The notes: a model not told the origin generated them from the letters alone. A DNA stretch of 64,000 nucleotides from Methylobacterium sp. GXS13 (GCF_001455965.1 NZ_LKKO01000034.1:1-64000), one strand, 5' to 3'; counted from the stretch's first letter, positions 18,486 to 27,575 are shown. Numbers and translations are program-made.

Positions 18486-19880
18486 TCACTGTGCCGACCG
18501 GCGCCCGTGCCGGCGGCCGCCCTCCGGCGCTGCCGGGGTGGCGGTCTCGGCCGCCCCGTCCGGTCCGGCGGCCGGCTTCCCGCCGGGCTTGTCGCCCGCC
18601 CCGGTGACCGCGCCGGTCGCGCCCGCCGCCTGGGCGCCATCCGTGATCCGGACCTCGGCGCCGTCCTTCAGCCGGTCGGTGCCGTCGGTGACGATCCGGT
18701 CGCCCGGCTTCAGGCCGGAGACCACGACGGTGTTGGTCCCGTCGGTCTCGCCGGTCTTGATCGGCCGGACCGTGACCTTGCTGTCCCCGTCCATCAGATA
18801 GACGTAGGTGCCGGGGGTCCCCTGGAGCAGGCCGGAATTCGGCACCAGGGCCGCGCCCCGCACCGTGTCGACGGTCAGCTTGGCGTTGACGAACTGGTTC
18901 GGAAACAGCTCCTCGTCGGAATTGTCGAACAGGGCGCGCAGCTTCACCGTGCCGGTGGTCGTGTCGATCTGGTTGTCGACCGTATCCAGGGTGCCGATTG
19001 CGATCTGGTGGGCGTCGCCGCGGTCGTAGGCGCGCACGGCGAGCTTGGCGCCGGCCCGGACCTGGCGCATCACCCGGGCGACGTCGTCCTCCGGCAGGGT
19101 GAAGATCACCGAGATCGGATGGAGCTGGGTCACCACCACGATCGCCGTGGAGGCGGCCGAGATGTAGTTGCCCTGGTCGACCTGGCGCAGGCCGACCCGC
19201 CCGTCCACCGGCGACGTGATGTGGGTGTAGGCGATGTTGAGCTTCTGCTGGTCGACCAGCGCCTGGTCGGCCGCCACCGTGCCCTCGTTCTGCTTGACCA
19301 GGGCGCCCTGCGTGTCGACGTTCTGCTTGGAGATCGAGTCCTGCCGGTTCAGGGTCTGGTAGCGCTGCAGGTCGAGCTTCGAGTTCTGCAGCAGTGCCTG
19401 GTCGCGGGCGAGCTGGCCCTGGTACTGGGCGAGGAGCGCCTCGTAGGGCCGGGAATCGATTAGGGCGAGCTCGTCGCCGGCCTTGACGGTCTGGCCCTCG
19501 CGGAACTTCACCGCCATCAGGTAGCCGCTGATCTGCGACTTCACCGTCACGGTGGCGAGCGGCGTCACGGTGCCGAGGCCCTGGAGCACCACCGGCATGT
19601 CGCCGGTCGTCACGGTGGCGATGCCCACCGCCTGCGCCATGTCCCCGCCGCCGTGCCGCCCGCCGCGGCCGCCGCCCTTGTGGGCCGTGGCCAGCTCGGC
19701 GCCCTTGCCGGTGCGCGCCTCGTACCAGCGATGGCCGATCGCCCCGGCGCCCGCCAGAAGGGCCAGGATCACGAGCCAGCGGATCGGCCGGAAGCGCCGC
19801 GTGCGAACCTCGCGGGCCGGCGCCTCGCCGGGCTGGTAGGCGCGGGCCGTGTCGGTGCGGATCGGGGAACTCTCGTTCAT
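18486..19880 (-). CDS. mdtA: RND efflux periplasmic adaptor subunit, MdtA-like
   Basis: A 464-residue membrane-fusion protein starting at the ATG at 19878-19880. One membrane anchor lies at about residues 33-52 ([15 protein letters not shown]). Then come a Gly/His-rich linker ([11 protein letters not shown]), the biotinyl-lipoyl halves flanking an alpha-hairpin ([21 protein letters not shown], then [20 protein letters not shown]) and beta-barrel and membrane-proximal domains. The C-terminal tail after residue 410 is low-complexity Ala/Gly/Pro. It is first in the efflux operon. The His-containing linker might bind metal, but that is inference. Confidence 0.93.
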   Translation of the reverse strand: MNESSPIRTDTARAYQPGEAPAREVRTRRFRPIRWLVILALLAGAGAIGHRWYEARTGKGAELATAHKGGGRGGRHGGGDMAQAVGIATVTTGDMPVVLQGLGTVTPLATVTVKSQISGYLMAVKFREGQTVKAGDELALIDSRPYEALLAQYQGQLARDQALLQNSKLDLQRYQTLNRQDSISKQNVDTQGALVKQNEGTVAADQALVDQQKLNIAYTHITSPVDGRVGLRQVDQGNYISAASTAIVVVTQLHPISVIFTLPEDDVARVMRQVRAGAKLAVRAYDRGDAHQIAIGTLDTVDNQIDTTTGTVKLRALFDNSDEELFPNQFVNAKLTVDTVRGAALVPNSGLLQGTPGTYVYLMDGDSKVTVRPIKTGETDGTNTVVVSGLKPGDRIVTDGTDRLKDGAEVRITDGAQAAGATGAVTGAGDKPGGKPAAGPDGAAETATPAAPEGGRRHGRRSAQ

Positions 19881-20091
19881 GCCTGACTAGAGCACATGCC
19901 GGACGCCTGCGCGATCGGCGGTACCCTATCCCTCGCTGTGCACGCCCCCATGGCGCATGTTCCGGCCGCCTACGCTTCGGCGGCCCGGACGGTCGCATCG
20001 GCCTATGCGGTGATATGGGCCGGACGGCGTCCGGCGGCTGCGGCATATTCCATCGCCGGGGCGTATCGGATGCCCGGCCAATGTGCCGTCA

Positions 20092-20271
20092 CTAGGGCGC
20101 CGAGGTTTCAGCCGTGTTGCTGGGGTCCGCCGCGGAGGGATCCGGTGTCGCATAGGCCTGCAGCACCGCCCGGGTGGGCGCGTCCACGGGCGCGACCGGC
20201 AGGCCGAGCCGGAGGGCGAGACCCAGGCCGGCGATCAGCGCGGCGAGGAGGAGGCAGCGTGGTGTCCGCAT
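20092..20271 (-). CDS. Small exported hypothetical protein
   Basis: A 59-residue protein from the ATG at 20269-20271. The N-terminus MRTPRCLLLAALIAGLGLAL is a good signal peptide or membrane anchor. The rest is short and Pro/Ala/Ser-rich (PDPSAADPSNTAETSAP) with no recognisable domain. It lies just beyond a terminator-like hairpin and a candidate small RNA on the same strand. Its coding status rests on the signal sequence and plausible codon use only. Confidence 0.45.
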   Translation of the reverse strand: MRTPRCLLLAALIAGLGLALRLGLPVAPVDAPTRAVLQAYATPDPSAADPSNTAETSAP

Positions 20272-20323
20272 GATCGCATCCGTCGAGCGCGGCACGCTAG
20301 CAGAGGGGCCGGCACCCGGCATG

Positions 20324-20436
20324 CGAAAAGGGCCACCGATCCGGGGATCGATGGCCCTTCGAAGAGGACCGGAGCGGCATCCCGCTGACGGAGCGAGGGG
20401 GCAAAGCCCCGCCGGCAAGAGCGCCGCTCCAGCCGT
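20324..20436 (-). ncRNA. Candidate small RNA, about 110 nt
   Basis: On the minus strand a sigma-70-like promoter (20443-20470) is followed by a non-coding stretch that ends in a strong intrinsic terminator (20326-20357). In between, an 8-bp perfect stem GGAGCGGC/GCCGCTCC encloses a hairpin GGGGCTTTGCCCC, and a short pyrimidine-rich single-stranded link (GGTCCTCTTCG) precedes the terminator. It lacks the GGAAGCA core of SRP RNA and I do not match it to 6S or another known family. Both strands lack a convincing reading frame here. The RNA could be independent or a leader for the 59-codon gene beyond the terminator. Confidence 0.5.
20326..20357 (-). terminator. Intrinsic terminator of the candidate small RNA
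   Basis: GGGCCA-T-CGATCC and GGATCG-G-TGGCCC (minus strand) pair except for one internal mismatch. The loop is 2 bases, and four T residues follow immediately. It is the best factor-independent terminator in this part of the window and points in the minus direction. Confidence 0.7.
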
Positions 20437-20442
20437 GAGACG

Positions 20443-20470
20443 AACCTACGATACGACTGATGAATGTCAA
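20443..20470 (-). promoter_or_regulatory. Sigma-70-like promoter for the candidate small RNA
   Basis: On the minus strand, -35 TTGACA (20465-20470, a perfect match) is followed by a 16-bp spacer and TAGGTT (20443-20448) as the -10. Start of transcription is expected near 20436. It points away from the aminotransferase gene. Confidence 0.5.
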
Positions 20471-20605
20471 CATTCGTCAGCGGTCCCATCCGCCGGGATG
20501 GCGAGGGTCTGTGCGGCCGCGCACATTCCGTACGCCGCCGACCCCATGCTACATCCCGGCCATGCTCCCCTCGTCTGCTGCGCCGGAAGCGGCGTCCCGC
20601 CCCGC

Positions 20606-21760
20606 ATGAATCCGGTCTTCGCCGCCCTGCCGACAACGGTGTTCGAGACCATGTCGCGGCTCGCCCCCACCCATGACGCGGTCAATCTCGGGCAGGGCTT
20701 TCCCGACGATGCGGGCCCCGCGGATGTGCGCGCGCGCGGTGCCGAAGCGCTGCGCGACGGCTGGAACCAGTACCCGCCGATGATGGGGCTGCCGGCCCTG
20801 CGCGAGGCCGTGGCCGCCCATTACGCCCGGCACCAGGGCCTCGCCCTCGATCCCGAGACCGAGGTGATGGTGACCTCCGGCGCCACCGAGGCCCTGGCCG
20901 GCGCCCTGCTGGCGCTGATCGAGCCCGGCGACGAGGTTGTGCTGTTCGCACCCATGTACGACGCCTACCTGCCGCTGGTGCAGCGGGCCGGCGGCGTGCC
21001 GCGGATCGTGACCCTGCAACCGCCGTTCTTCCGGCTCGAGGAGGCGGCGCTCGCCGCCGCGTTCGGCCCGCGGACCAAGGCCGTGCTGCTGAACAACCCC
21101 CTCAACCCGAGCGCGACCCTGTTCGCGGCGGACGACCTGGCGCTGCTCGCCCGGTACTGCACACGCTTCGACGTCACCGCGATCTGCGACGAGGTCTGGG
21201 AGCACGTGGTCTTCGACGGCGCCCGCCACCAGCCGCTGATGGCGCTGCCGGGCATGCGGGAGCGGACGGTCAAGATCGGTTCGGCGGGCAAGATCTTTTC
21301 GCTCACGGGCTGGAAGGTCGGGTTCGTGATGGCCGATGCCCGGCTGATGCGGGTACTGGCCAAGGCCCACCAGTTCCTCACCTTCACCACGCCGCCCAAC
21401 CTCCAGGACGCGGTGGCCTATGGCCTCGCCAAGCCGGAGCCATGGTTCGACTCCATGCGGGCGGGCTATGCGGCATCCCGGGACCGACTGGCCGCGGGCC
21501 TGCGTGATCTCGGCTTCCGGGTCCTGCCGGCGCAGGCGACGTGGTTCCTCAACATCGACATTGCGGGCCTCGGCTACGCCGACGACGTGGCCTTCTGCGA
21601 GGCCCTGGTCACCCGCCACGGCGTCGCGGCGATCCCGGTGAGCGCGTTCTACCCGGACGGCTCCGTGCGCAGCCTCGTGCGCCTGTGCTTCGCCAAGGCC
21701 GATGCCACCCTGGACACGGCCCTGGAGCGGATGCGGGGCATCGGCGGGGGTGCGGCATGA
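20606..21760 (+). CDS. PLP-dependent class I/II aminotransferase
   Basis: A 384-residue fold-type I aminotransferase. The start is the ATG at 20606 (MNPVFAALPTTVFETMS), which places the conserved AVNLGQGFPD near residue 30; the open frame upstream is not protein-like. The PLP-binding Lys is in GSAGKIFSLTGWKVGF, the substrate-carboxylate region includes LNNPLNPSATLF, and the cofactor Asp is in AICDEVWEHVVFD. It most resembles the methionine/kynurenine aminotransferase group (YbdL-like). The precise substrate cannot be read from the sequence. It is followed by a DUF4112 gene after about 80 bp. Confidence 0.9.
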   Translation: MNPVFAALPTTVFETMSRLAPTHDAVNLGQGFPDDAGPADVRARGAEALRDGWNQYPPMMGLPALREAVAAHYARHQGLALDPETEVMVTSGATEALAGALLALIEPGDEVVLFAPMYDAYLPLVQRAGGVPRIVTLQPPFFRLEEAALAAAFGPRTKAVLLNNPLNPSATLFAADDLALLARYCTRFDVTAICDEVWEHVVFDGARHQPLMALPGMRERTVKIGSAGKIFSLTGWKVGFVMADARLMRVLAKAHQFLTFTTPPNLQDAVAYGLAKPEPWFDSMRAGYAASRDRLAAGLRDLGFRVLPAQATWFLNIDIAGLGYADDVAFCEALVTRHGVAAIPVSAFYPDGSVRSLVRLCFAKADATLDTALERMRGIGGGAA

Positions 21761-21841
21761 TGGTCGCAGGCGCCCGCCTTGCGGGGATCCGGCCGGAGGG
21801 CCACGTCGTTGACGCTGATGGCTCTCCGACGGATCCCCGCG

Positions 21842-22342
21842 ATGGATTTCACTCAGGCTTCCCGACAGGCTTCCGGGACCGGACCCTTCGCCGGCACCAA
21901 GGCCTTCGCGGGTGCGGCGTCGACGCGCCTCCCGCCGTTCCTGTCGACGGATCTGGACCGGGAGGCGAGCCTCGCCCGGCTGGAAACGCTGGCCCACTTC
22001 ATGGACACGGCCTTCGTGATCCCGGGGATCAACCGGCGGATCGGGTTCGACGCGCTGATCGGCCTCGTGCCGGTGATCGGCGACGCGGCCGGCATGGTGA
22101 TCTCCTCGTTCATCGTCTACGAGGCCAAGCGCCTGGGCGCGCCCCGCTGGCTGGTGGCTCGGATGGGGCTGAACGTCGCCTTCGACGGCCTGCTCGGCGT
22201 GGTGCCGCTGGCGGGCGACCTGTTCGATGCGGCCTTCAAGGCCAACCGCCGCAACGTCCGCCTGCTGCGGCGCTGGATGGAGCGCACCGGCGGGGTCCGC
22301 CCGAACGAGATCGAGGGCACCGCGATCCGCCTCGACGCCTGA
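21842..22342 (+). CDS. DUF4112 domain-containing membrane protein
   Basis: A 166-residue protein from the ATG at 21842 (MDFTQASRQA); an in-frame ATG at 21821 is an alternative. It contains the DUF4112 repeat pattern: FDALIGLVPVIGDAAGMVIS, then about 45 residues later FDGLLGVVPLAGDLFDAAFK, each a hydrophobic hairpin with a Gly-Asp pair. The conserved NRRNVRLLRRWM follows near the C-terminus. The function of this family is unknown; an inner-membrane location is expected. Flanked on the same strand by the aminotransferase and the ABC permease. Confidence 0.85.
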   Translation: MDFTQASRQASGTGPFAGTKAFAGAASTRLPPFLSTDLDREASLARLETLAHFMDTAFVIPGINRRIGFDALIGLVPVIGDAAGMVISSFIVYEAKRLGAPRWLVARMGLNVAFDGLLGVVPLAGDLFDAAFKANRRNVRLLRRWMERTGGVRPNEIEGTAIRLDA

Positions 22343-22400
22343 TCGTTCTCCGGGCGTCGCGGGCGGAACAGGCCAGTCCAGTTCGACAAGGGCCGCGGCC

Positions 22401-23615
22401 ATGAATGAGATCGCGCGCCCCGGCGAGAGCGAGGTCGTCCCGGCACCGATGCCGGGTGCACAGCCGATCGTCCTGCGGCCCGACGAGGCCGTCCCCACCC
22501 CGGCGCCGGTTGCGAGCGGTCGTGGCTGGCTATCGCCGATCAACCGGCGCCGGCTCGACAATTTCCGGCGCAACCGCCTCGGCTTCGGCTCGTTCCTGAT
22601 CTTCGCGACGCTGTTCATCCTCAGCCTGTTCGCCGAGTTCATCGCCAACGACCGCCCGCTCCTCCTGTCCTACAAGGGCGAGTGGCTGGTCCCGGTGCTG
22701 GTCGACTACCCGGAGGAGAAGTTCGGCGGCTTCCTGGCGGTGACGGATTTCCGCTCGCCCGAGATCCGCAAGGAGATCGCCGAGAACGGCTGGGCGGTCT
22801 GGCCACCGATCCGGTTCTCCTACGACACGATCAACGAGGACCTGCCGACGCCCTCGCCGTCGCCGCCGACCTGGATGCTGTCGGACGCCCAGTGCAAGCC
22901 GGTGGCGGAAAAACTCGGCGGCACGACCTGCGCCGACATCCCCTGGCACTGGCTCGGCACCGACAACACCACCCGGGACGTGCTGGCGCGGGTGATCTAC
23001 GGCTTCCGCATCTCGGTGCTGTTCGGGCTGATCCTGGCCGCGGTCTCCTCGGCGATCGGGGTCGTGGCCGGCGCCGTGCAGGGCTATTTCGGCGGCTGGG
23101 TCGATCTCGCCTTCCAGCGGTTCATCGAGGTCTGGGGCGGCATCCCGACCCTCTACCTGATCATCATCATCTCGGCCTTCATCGCCCCCGGCTTCTTCGT
23201 CCTGCTCGGGATCATGCTGCTGTTCTCGTGGGTCGCGCTGGTCAGCGTCGTGCGCGCCGAGTTCCTGCGGGCGCGGAACTTCGAATACGTCCGGGCCGCC
23301 CGCGCGCTCGGCCTCTCGAACCTGCGGATCATGACGGTTCACCTGCTGCCCAACGCCATGGTGGCGACGCTGACCTTCCTGCCGTTCATCCTCAACGGCT
23401 CGATCACCACCCTGACCTCCCTGGACTTCCTGGGCTTCGGCCTGCCGCCGGGCTCGCCCTCCCTCGGGGAGCTGCTGGCACAGGGCAAGGATAACCTGAC
23501 GGCACCGTGGCTCGGGCTCACCGGTTTCCTGGTCATCGCCGTGATGCTGAGCCTGCTGGTCTTTGCTGGCGAAGCAGTTCGCGACGCCTTTGATCCGCGC
23601 AAATCCTTCGCCTGA
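22401..23615 (+). CDS. yejE: ABC transporter permease, YejE type
   Basis: A 404-residue inner-membrane permease starting at the ATG at 22401. The N-terminal 45 residues are disordered and Pro-rich. A first membrane segment follows (about residues 60-80), then a large periplasmic loop with WHWLGTDNTTRDVLARVIYG, and five more membrane segments with the EAA-type loop EYVRAARALGLSNLRIM. The long loop and sequence match YejE, which with YejA, YejB and YejF imports microcin C-type peptides. No yejA, yejB or yejF is next to it here. It might work with subunits encoded elsewhere. Confidence 0.87.
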   Translation: MNEIARPGESEVVPAPMPGAQPIVLRPDEAVPTPAPVASGRGWLSPINRRRLDNFRRNRLGFGSFLIFATLFILSLFAEFIANDRPLLLSYKGEWLVPVLVDYPEEKFGGFLAVTDFRSPEIRKEIAENGWAVWPPIRFSYDTINEDLPTPSPSPPTWMLSDAQCKPVAEKLGGTTCADIPWHWLGTDNTTRDVLARVIYGFRISVLFGLILAAVSSAIGVVAGAVQGYFGGWVDLAFQRFIEVWGGIPTLYLIIIISAFIAPGFFVLLGIMLLFSWVALVSVVRAEFLRARNFEYVRAARALGLSNLRIMTVHLLPNAMVATLTFLPFILNGSITTLTSLDFLGFGLPPGSPSLGELLAQGKDNLTAPWLGLTGFLVIAVMLSLLVFAGEAVRDAFDPRKSFA

Positions 23616-24016
23616 GGCCGGACTCGGCGCCCATACGCTGCCGGAACCCACAGCCGATCGGCGCGTCAGCAAAAATATTTTGCGTCTTCACGGCAAGACC
23701 GATCAGGCGGCGGGAAAGACGCGCCAAGACCGCCTGAGGCGATCGCTCATCTAGGCCGTAACGGTCTCTCGCGCCAACGAAAACCCGGTTTCGGGCTTGC
23801 GTCAGCATTCGTCGCACCAGCGAGGATAAAGGGCGGGGTAAGTGTGGTGAAAACCCTGCCAATGCAACTTCAACCTGTAACCGTGGGCGGTCGATGCAGA
23901 CCTGAACTTTCAAGCGATCACAAGGAATTGTATGGGTCACCTTGCTTTTTTCAGCGACTGTCTTAACTCGCAGTAAGAGGCTACCTCGACGAGCGTCAAA
24001 CCCAGGGAAAGTGAGA
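23616..24016. other. Intergenic region upstream of mucR
   Basis: 401 bp without a convincing gene on either strand. It is more AT-rich than its flanks close to mucR, for example GCAAAAATATTTTGCG near 23668-23683 (a near-perfect palindrome) and a T-run at about 23944-23951. MucR/Ros proteins bind AT-rich stretches and repress their own genes, so these may be autoregulatory sites; that is inference. A weak hairpin AACCCG/CGGGTT-type lies near 23783-23798. Confidence 0.5.
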
Positions 24017-24559
24017 ATGTCTGAAGAAGCGTCGGCATCCCAAGTGCACTATATCGAACGGACCGTGGACGTCGTCGCGGCCTATGTCGCCAACAACTCC
24101 CTGCCCCCCACCGAATTGCCGTCGCTCATCGCGAGCATCCACGAGGCGCTGAATTCGATCGCCGCCGGACCTTCCACCGCCGCTGAAGACACTGTCGATC
24201 GGCCGACCCCGGCCCAGATCCGCAAGTCGATCCGTCCGGATGGCCTGGTCAGCTTCATCGACGGCAAGTCGTATAAGACGCTGAAGCGCCACCTGACCAA
24301 GCACGGCCTCGACCCGCAGGCCTACCGCGAGCGTTACGGCCTGCCGGCGGATTATCCGACGACCTCGGCGAACTATTCGGCGCAGCGCTCGGCCCTGGCC
24401 AAGAGCCTCGGCCTCGGCCAGCCCGGCCGGTCTCAGCAGGTTGAGCAGGAGCCGGACGACGAAGTGGAGCCGACACCCGCTCCCGCGCGTGGCCGCCGCA
24501 AGGCCGAGGCCGCCTCAGCCAAGGGCCGCGCCAGCCGCAAGACCGTCGAGGCCGCCTGA
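24017..24559 (+). CDS. mucR: MucR/Ros family transcriptional regulator without zinc-ligand cysteines
   Basis: A 180-residue protein from the ATG at 24017 (MSEEASAS). The N-terminal part (residues 12-50) is the usual MucR oligomerisation region (VDVVAAYVANNSLPPTELP). The DNA-binding part reads GLVSFIDGKSYKTLKRHLTK and then YRERYGLPADYP. Classical Ros has CLEC in place of this SFID, so both zinc-binding Cys are missing while the His-containing helix is kept. The C-terminal tail is unusually long and Ala/Lys/Arg-rich (about residues 140-180). MucR proteins are H-NS-like global repressors of exopolysaccharide, motility and cell-cycle genes. An inverted repeat follows the stop codon. Confidence 0.9.
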   Translation: MSEEASASQVHYIERTVDVVAAYVANNSLPPTELPSLIASIHEALNSIAAGPSTAAEDTVDRPTPAQIRKSIRPDGLVSFIDGKSYKTLKRHLTKHGLDPQAYRERYGLPADYPTTSANYSAQRSALAKSLGLGQPGRSQQVEQEPDDEVEPTPAPARGRRKAEAASAKGRASRKTVEAA

Positions 24560-24571
24560 GAGGCGCCGCTG

Positions 24572-24607
24572 CATCTCCCTCCGTACCGCCACGGGGGGAG
24601 GGAGATG
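24572..24607 (+). terminator. Inverted repeat after mucR, probable transcription end
   Basis: An 11-bp perfect stem, CATCTCCCTCC (24572-24582) with GGAGGGAGATG (24597-24607), lies 12 bases after the mucR stop. No T tract follows, so it may stabilise the 3' end or need Rho. Confidence 0.55.
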
Positions 24608-24759
24608 TGGCGTGGCCGGCCGGAGCGATCCCTGCCGTATCGCGGGCCGGTACTTCTGTCGGCGTAAAACCCACACGCAATACGATTGTTGTATCACCCG
24701 CCAGTCTAAGCGATCGACACGATAACTCATTAACGGAGCTACTATAGCGCTGTTATAGA

Positions 24760-27564
24760 GTGTCGTTCGAGCATGTTCTGGTGGGTTTGAAGTCAATCAT
24801 CCCGTTCGGCGCTTGGGCGGTCCGGCGCAGCTGGCGGCCCGCGCGCGACTTGCGGGCCTGGCTGGCCCTCGGCCTCGCGCTGGCCATCACGGCCTCGGCC
24901 GCCCTGTTCATCGTCCATCTGGAAACGCGTGCGGTCGACGACAACGAGCGCAGCCTCGGCGGATTGTCCACGATCCTGGCGGACCAGGCGGACCGGTCCC
25001 TGCAGGCGATCGAGCTGGTCCAGAACGCCGTCCTGGCCGAGTTCCGCACGGCGGGAATCGCGACACCCGAGCAGTACGCCGAGGCCGCCTCCCGGCCGTC
25101 CATGCACACGGCCCTGAAGACCTGGATCGCGGCATTGCCGCAGGCGAACGCGATCACGCTCATCGACCGGACCGGACAGCTGCTCAATTTCAGCCGCTAC
25201 TGGCCGATCCCGACCGTCAACATCTCAGATCGGGACTACTTCAAGGCGCTCTCCGCCGACCCGGACCTGCAGCGCTACGTCGGCCGGCCGGTGGCGAACC
25301 GGGGCGACGGCGCCTGGACGATCTACATCGCCCGGAAGGTCGCAGCCCCGGACGGCACGTTCCTCGGCCTGATCCTGGGTGCGGTGGAACTCGGCTATTT
25401 CGAGGGTCTGTACGACCAGACCTCGCCGGCGGACGATGCGGTCGTGTCCCTGTTCCGCAACGACGGCATGCTGCTGGTCCGGCATCCGCGGCGTGAGGGG
25501 GCGGTCGGCCGGATCTTCCCTCAGGCCGGCGCGTCCCTGATCACGGCGCGCACCGCCCTCGGGGGCGTCACGCGCACCGTCAGCCCGATCGACGGCCAGG
25601 ACCGCCTGATCGCCGCCCACGCCCTGAAGAATTACCCGCTCGTCCTCAGCGTCAGCCGCACCGCGGAGGCCAGCCTGGCGGCCGCGCACCAGCAGGCCAC
25701 CATCGTCGGCGCGGCGGCGATCCTGCTGGATCTCGGCCTGTTCGGGCTGGTCCTGCTCGGGCGGCGGCAGGCCCGGGCGCAGGACCGGCTCGCCCAATCC
25801 GAAGCGGCCCGGGCCGGGGCCGAGGCGCGCGAGCGCGGCGAGCGGGCGCTGCGGGTCCAGGATGCCCGGTTCGGCATCGCCCTCGACAACCTGGTCCAGG
25901 GCCTGTGCCTGTTCGATCGGGACGGCGCGCTCATCGTCATGAACGCGCGCTACGCGCAGATGTACGCGGTCCCGGAGGCCCTGCGGCGGCCCGGGACCGC
26001 GCTGCCCGCCCTCCTCGCTCATCTGGGGAACCGGGAGCGCGGCCTCGGATCCGCGGCCGCCGCGGCTCTGGTGGCGGCCTGCGAGCGCACCGCCGCGCAG
26101 GGCCACGGGGTCTCGTTGACCTGCGATTTCGCCGACGGGCGGGCGGTCGACGTGGTCCACGCCCCGATCCCCGGCGGCGGCTGGCTCTGCACCCACGAGG
26201 ACGTCACCGAGCGGCGCCGGAGCGAGGCCCGGGTCGCCCACATGGCCCGGCACGACGCGCTCACCGGCCTGCCGAACCGCCTGGTCCTGAAGGAGCGTAT
26301 GGACGCGGCCCTCGCCCGCTGCGATGCGCGCACACCCGCCACGGTGCTGTGCCTCGATCTCGACGGGTTCAAGACCGTCAACGACACCCACGGCCATCCG
26401 GTCGGCGACGCGCTGCTCTGCGCCGTGGCGGCCCGGTTCGCCGCCACGGTGGCGGCCGACGACCTCGTGGCTCGGCTCGGCGGCGACGAGTTCGCCATCG
26501 TCTTAGGGGGCGCCACCCAGCCGGCGGACGCGGCGCGCCTGGCCCGGTGCCTGGTCGCGGCGCTCGAGATGCCCGTGACGGTGAACGGCCACAGCCTCGC
26601 GATCGGCACCAGCATCGGCATCGCGAGCGCCGACGACGCCTCCGGCACCGCGGCCACGCTCCTGCGGCAGGCCGACATCGCCTTGTACCAGGCCAAGGCC
26701 GCCGGACGCGGTACGTGGCGCTTCTTCGATCCGGCCATGGATGTCGAGATCCAGCGCCGCCGGCAACTCGGGACCGATCTGCGCGGGGCATTGGCCGAGG
26801 GCCGGTTCGCCCTGCATTTCCAGCCGATCGTCGGGGCGCACGGCCAGGCCCTGCACGGTTTCGAGGCCCTGCCGCGCTGGCACCACCCGCAGCACGGCGA
26901 TGTCGGCCCGGCGGAGTTCATCCCCCTGGCCGAAGAGGTCGGGCTGACCCGGGCGCTGGGCGCCTGGATCCTCGCCGCCGCCTGCCGGGCCGCCGCCTCC
27001 TGGCCGGATCCGATCCGGGTCTCGGTCAACCTGTCGCCCCAGTACTTTGCCGGGGATGGCCTCGAAGGCGATGTGCGGGCAGCCCTCGCCGAGAGCGGGC
27101 TGCCCCCGGACCGGCTCGAACTCGAGATCACCGAGTCGGTCCTGATGCAGGACAACGCCGCGAACCTGTCGCTCCTGCGGGCGCTGCGCGCCGCGGGCGT
27201 GCGGATCGCCATGGACGAGTTCGGGACCGGGTATTCGAGCCTCGGTACCCTGCACCGGTTCCCGTTCGACCGGCTCAAGATCGACCCGGGCTTCGTGCGC
27301 AGCCTCGCGCGCGACGGCGGCAGCGTCGAGATCCTGCGGGCCATGGTCTGGCTCGGCCGGGCGCTGAAGATCGACGTCCTGGCCGAGGGGGTCGAGACCC
27401 CCGAGCAGGCCCGGATCCTGCGCGAGGAAGGCTGCCACGAGCTGCAGGGCAACCTGTTCGGCCGCCCCACGGCGGTCGCCGACCTCGCCGCGATCCTCGC
27501 GTTGACGTCCGACAGCCTGCGCAAGCCCGAGGCCGGGCAGGCCCGCGACGGCGTGGCCGCCTGA
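24760..27564 (+). CDS. Membrane-anchored GGDEF-EAL cyclic-di-GMP protein with Cache and PAS-like sensors
   Basis: A 934-residue protein starting at GTG 24760 (a GTG at 24781 is also possible). Order: membrane segment about 33-52, periplasmic dCache-like sensor about 55-305, second membrane segment about 308-332, short coiled coil, PAS-like domain about 365-480, GGDEF (GGDEF at 574-578) and EAL (EAL at 702-704). The diguanylate cyclase signature is intact but no RxxD inhibitory site precedes it. The phosphodiesterase domain keeps LEITES, Lys in KIDPGF and AEGVET, but has MDEFGTGYSSL where DDFGTGYSSL is usual, and QGNLFG for QGYLFG. It may be bifunctional or have one active half. Confidence 0.92.
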   Translation: MSFEHVLVGLKSIIPFGAWAVRRSWRPARDLRAWLALGLALAITASAALFIVHLETRAVDDNERSLGGLSTILADQADRSLQAIELVQNAVLAEFRTAGIATPEQYAEAASRPSMHTALKTWIAALPQANAITLIDRTGQLLNFSRYWPIPTVNISDRDYFKALSADPDLQRYVGRPVANRGDGAWTIYIARKVAAPDGTFLGLILGAVELGYFEGLYDQTSPADDAVVSLFRNDGMLLVRHPRREGAVGRIFPQAGASLITARTALGGVTRTVSPIDGQDRLIAAHALKNYPLVLSVSRTAEASLAAAHQQATIVGAAAILLDLGLFGLVLLGRRQARAQDRLAQSEAARAGAEARERGERALRVQDARFGIALDNLVQGLCLFDRDGALIVMNARYAQMYAVPEALRRPGTALPALLAHLGNRERGLGSAAAAALVAACERTAAQGHGVSLTCDFADGRAVDVVHAPIPGGGWLCTHEDVTERRRSEARVAHMARHDALTGLPNRLVLKERMDAALARCDARTPATVLCLDLDGFKTVNDTHGHPVGDALLCAVAARFAATVAADDLVARLGGDEFAIVLGGATQPADAARLARCLVAALEMPVTVNGHSLAIGTSIGIASADDASGTAATLLRQADIALYQAKAAGRGTWRFFDPAMDVEIQRRRQLGTDLRGALAEGRFALHFQPIVGAHGQALHGFEALPRWHHPQHGDVGPAEFIPLAEEVGLTRALGAWILAAACRAAASWPDPIRVSVNLSPQYFAGDGLEGDVRAALAESGLPPDRLELEITESVLMQDNAANLSLLRALRAAGVRIAMDEFGTGYSSLGTLHRFPFDRLKIDPGFVRSLARDGGSVEILRAMVWLGRALKIDVLAEGVETPEQARILREEGCHELQGNLFGRPTAVADLAAILALTSDSLRKPEAGQARDGVAA

Positions 27565-27575
27565 GACGCCCGATG

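Noticed and set aside
15803..18607. A 934-codon open frame on the plus strand opposite mdtB and mdtA
   Set aside because: Same reason: low-complexity charged translation opposite a well-defined RND permease.
20324..20436. SRP (4.5S) RNA as identity of the candidate small RNA
   Set aside because: The universal GGAAGCA-containing core is missing on both strands.
23533..23940. Minus-strand frame in the gap upstream of mucR
   Set aside because: Arg-rich translation, overlaps yejE, no family; treated as non-coding.
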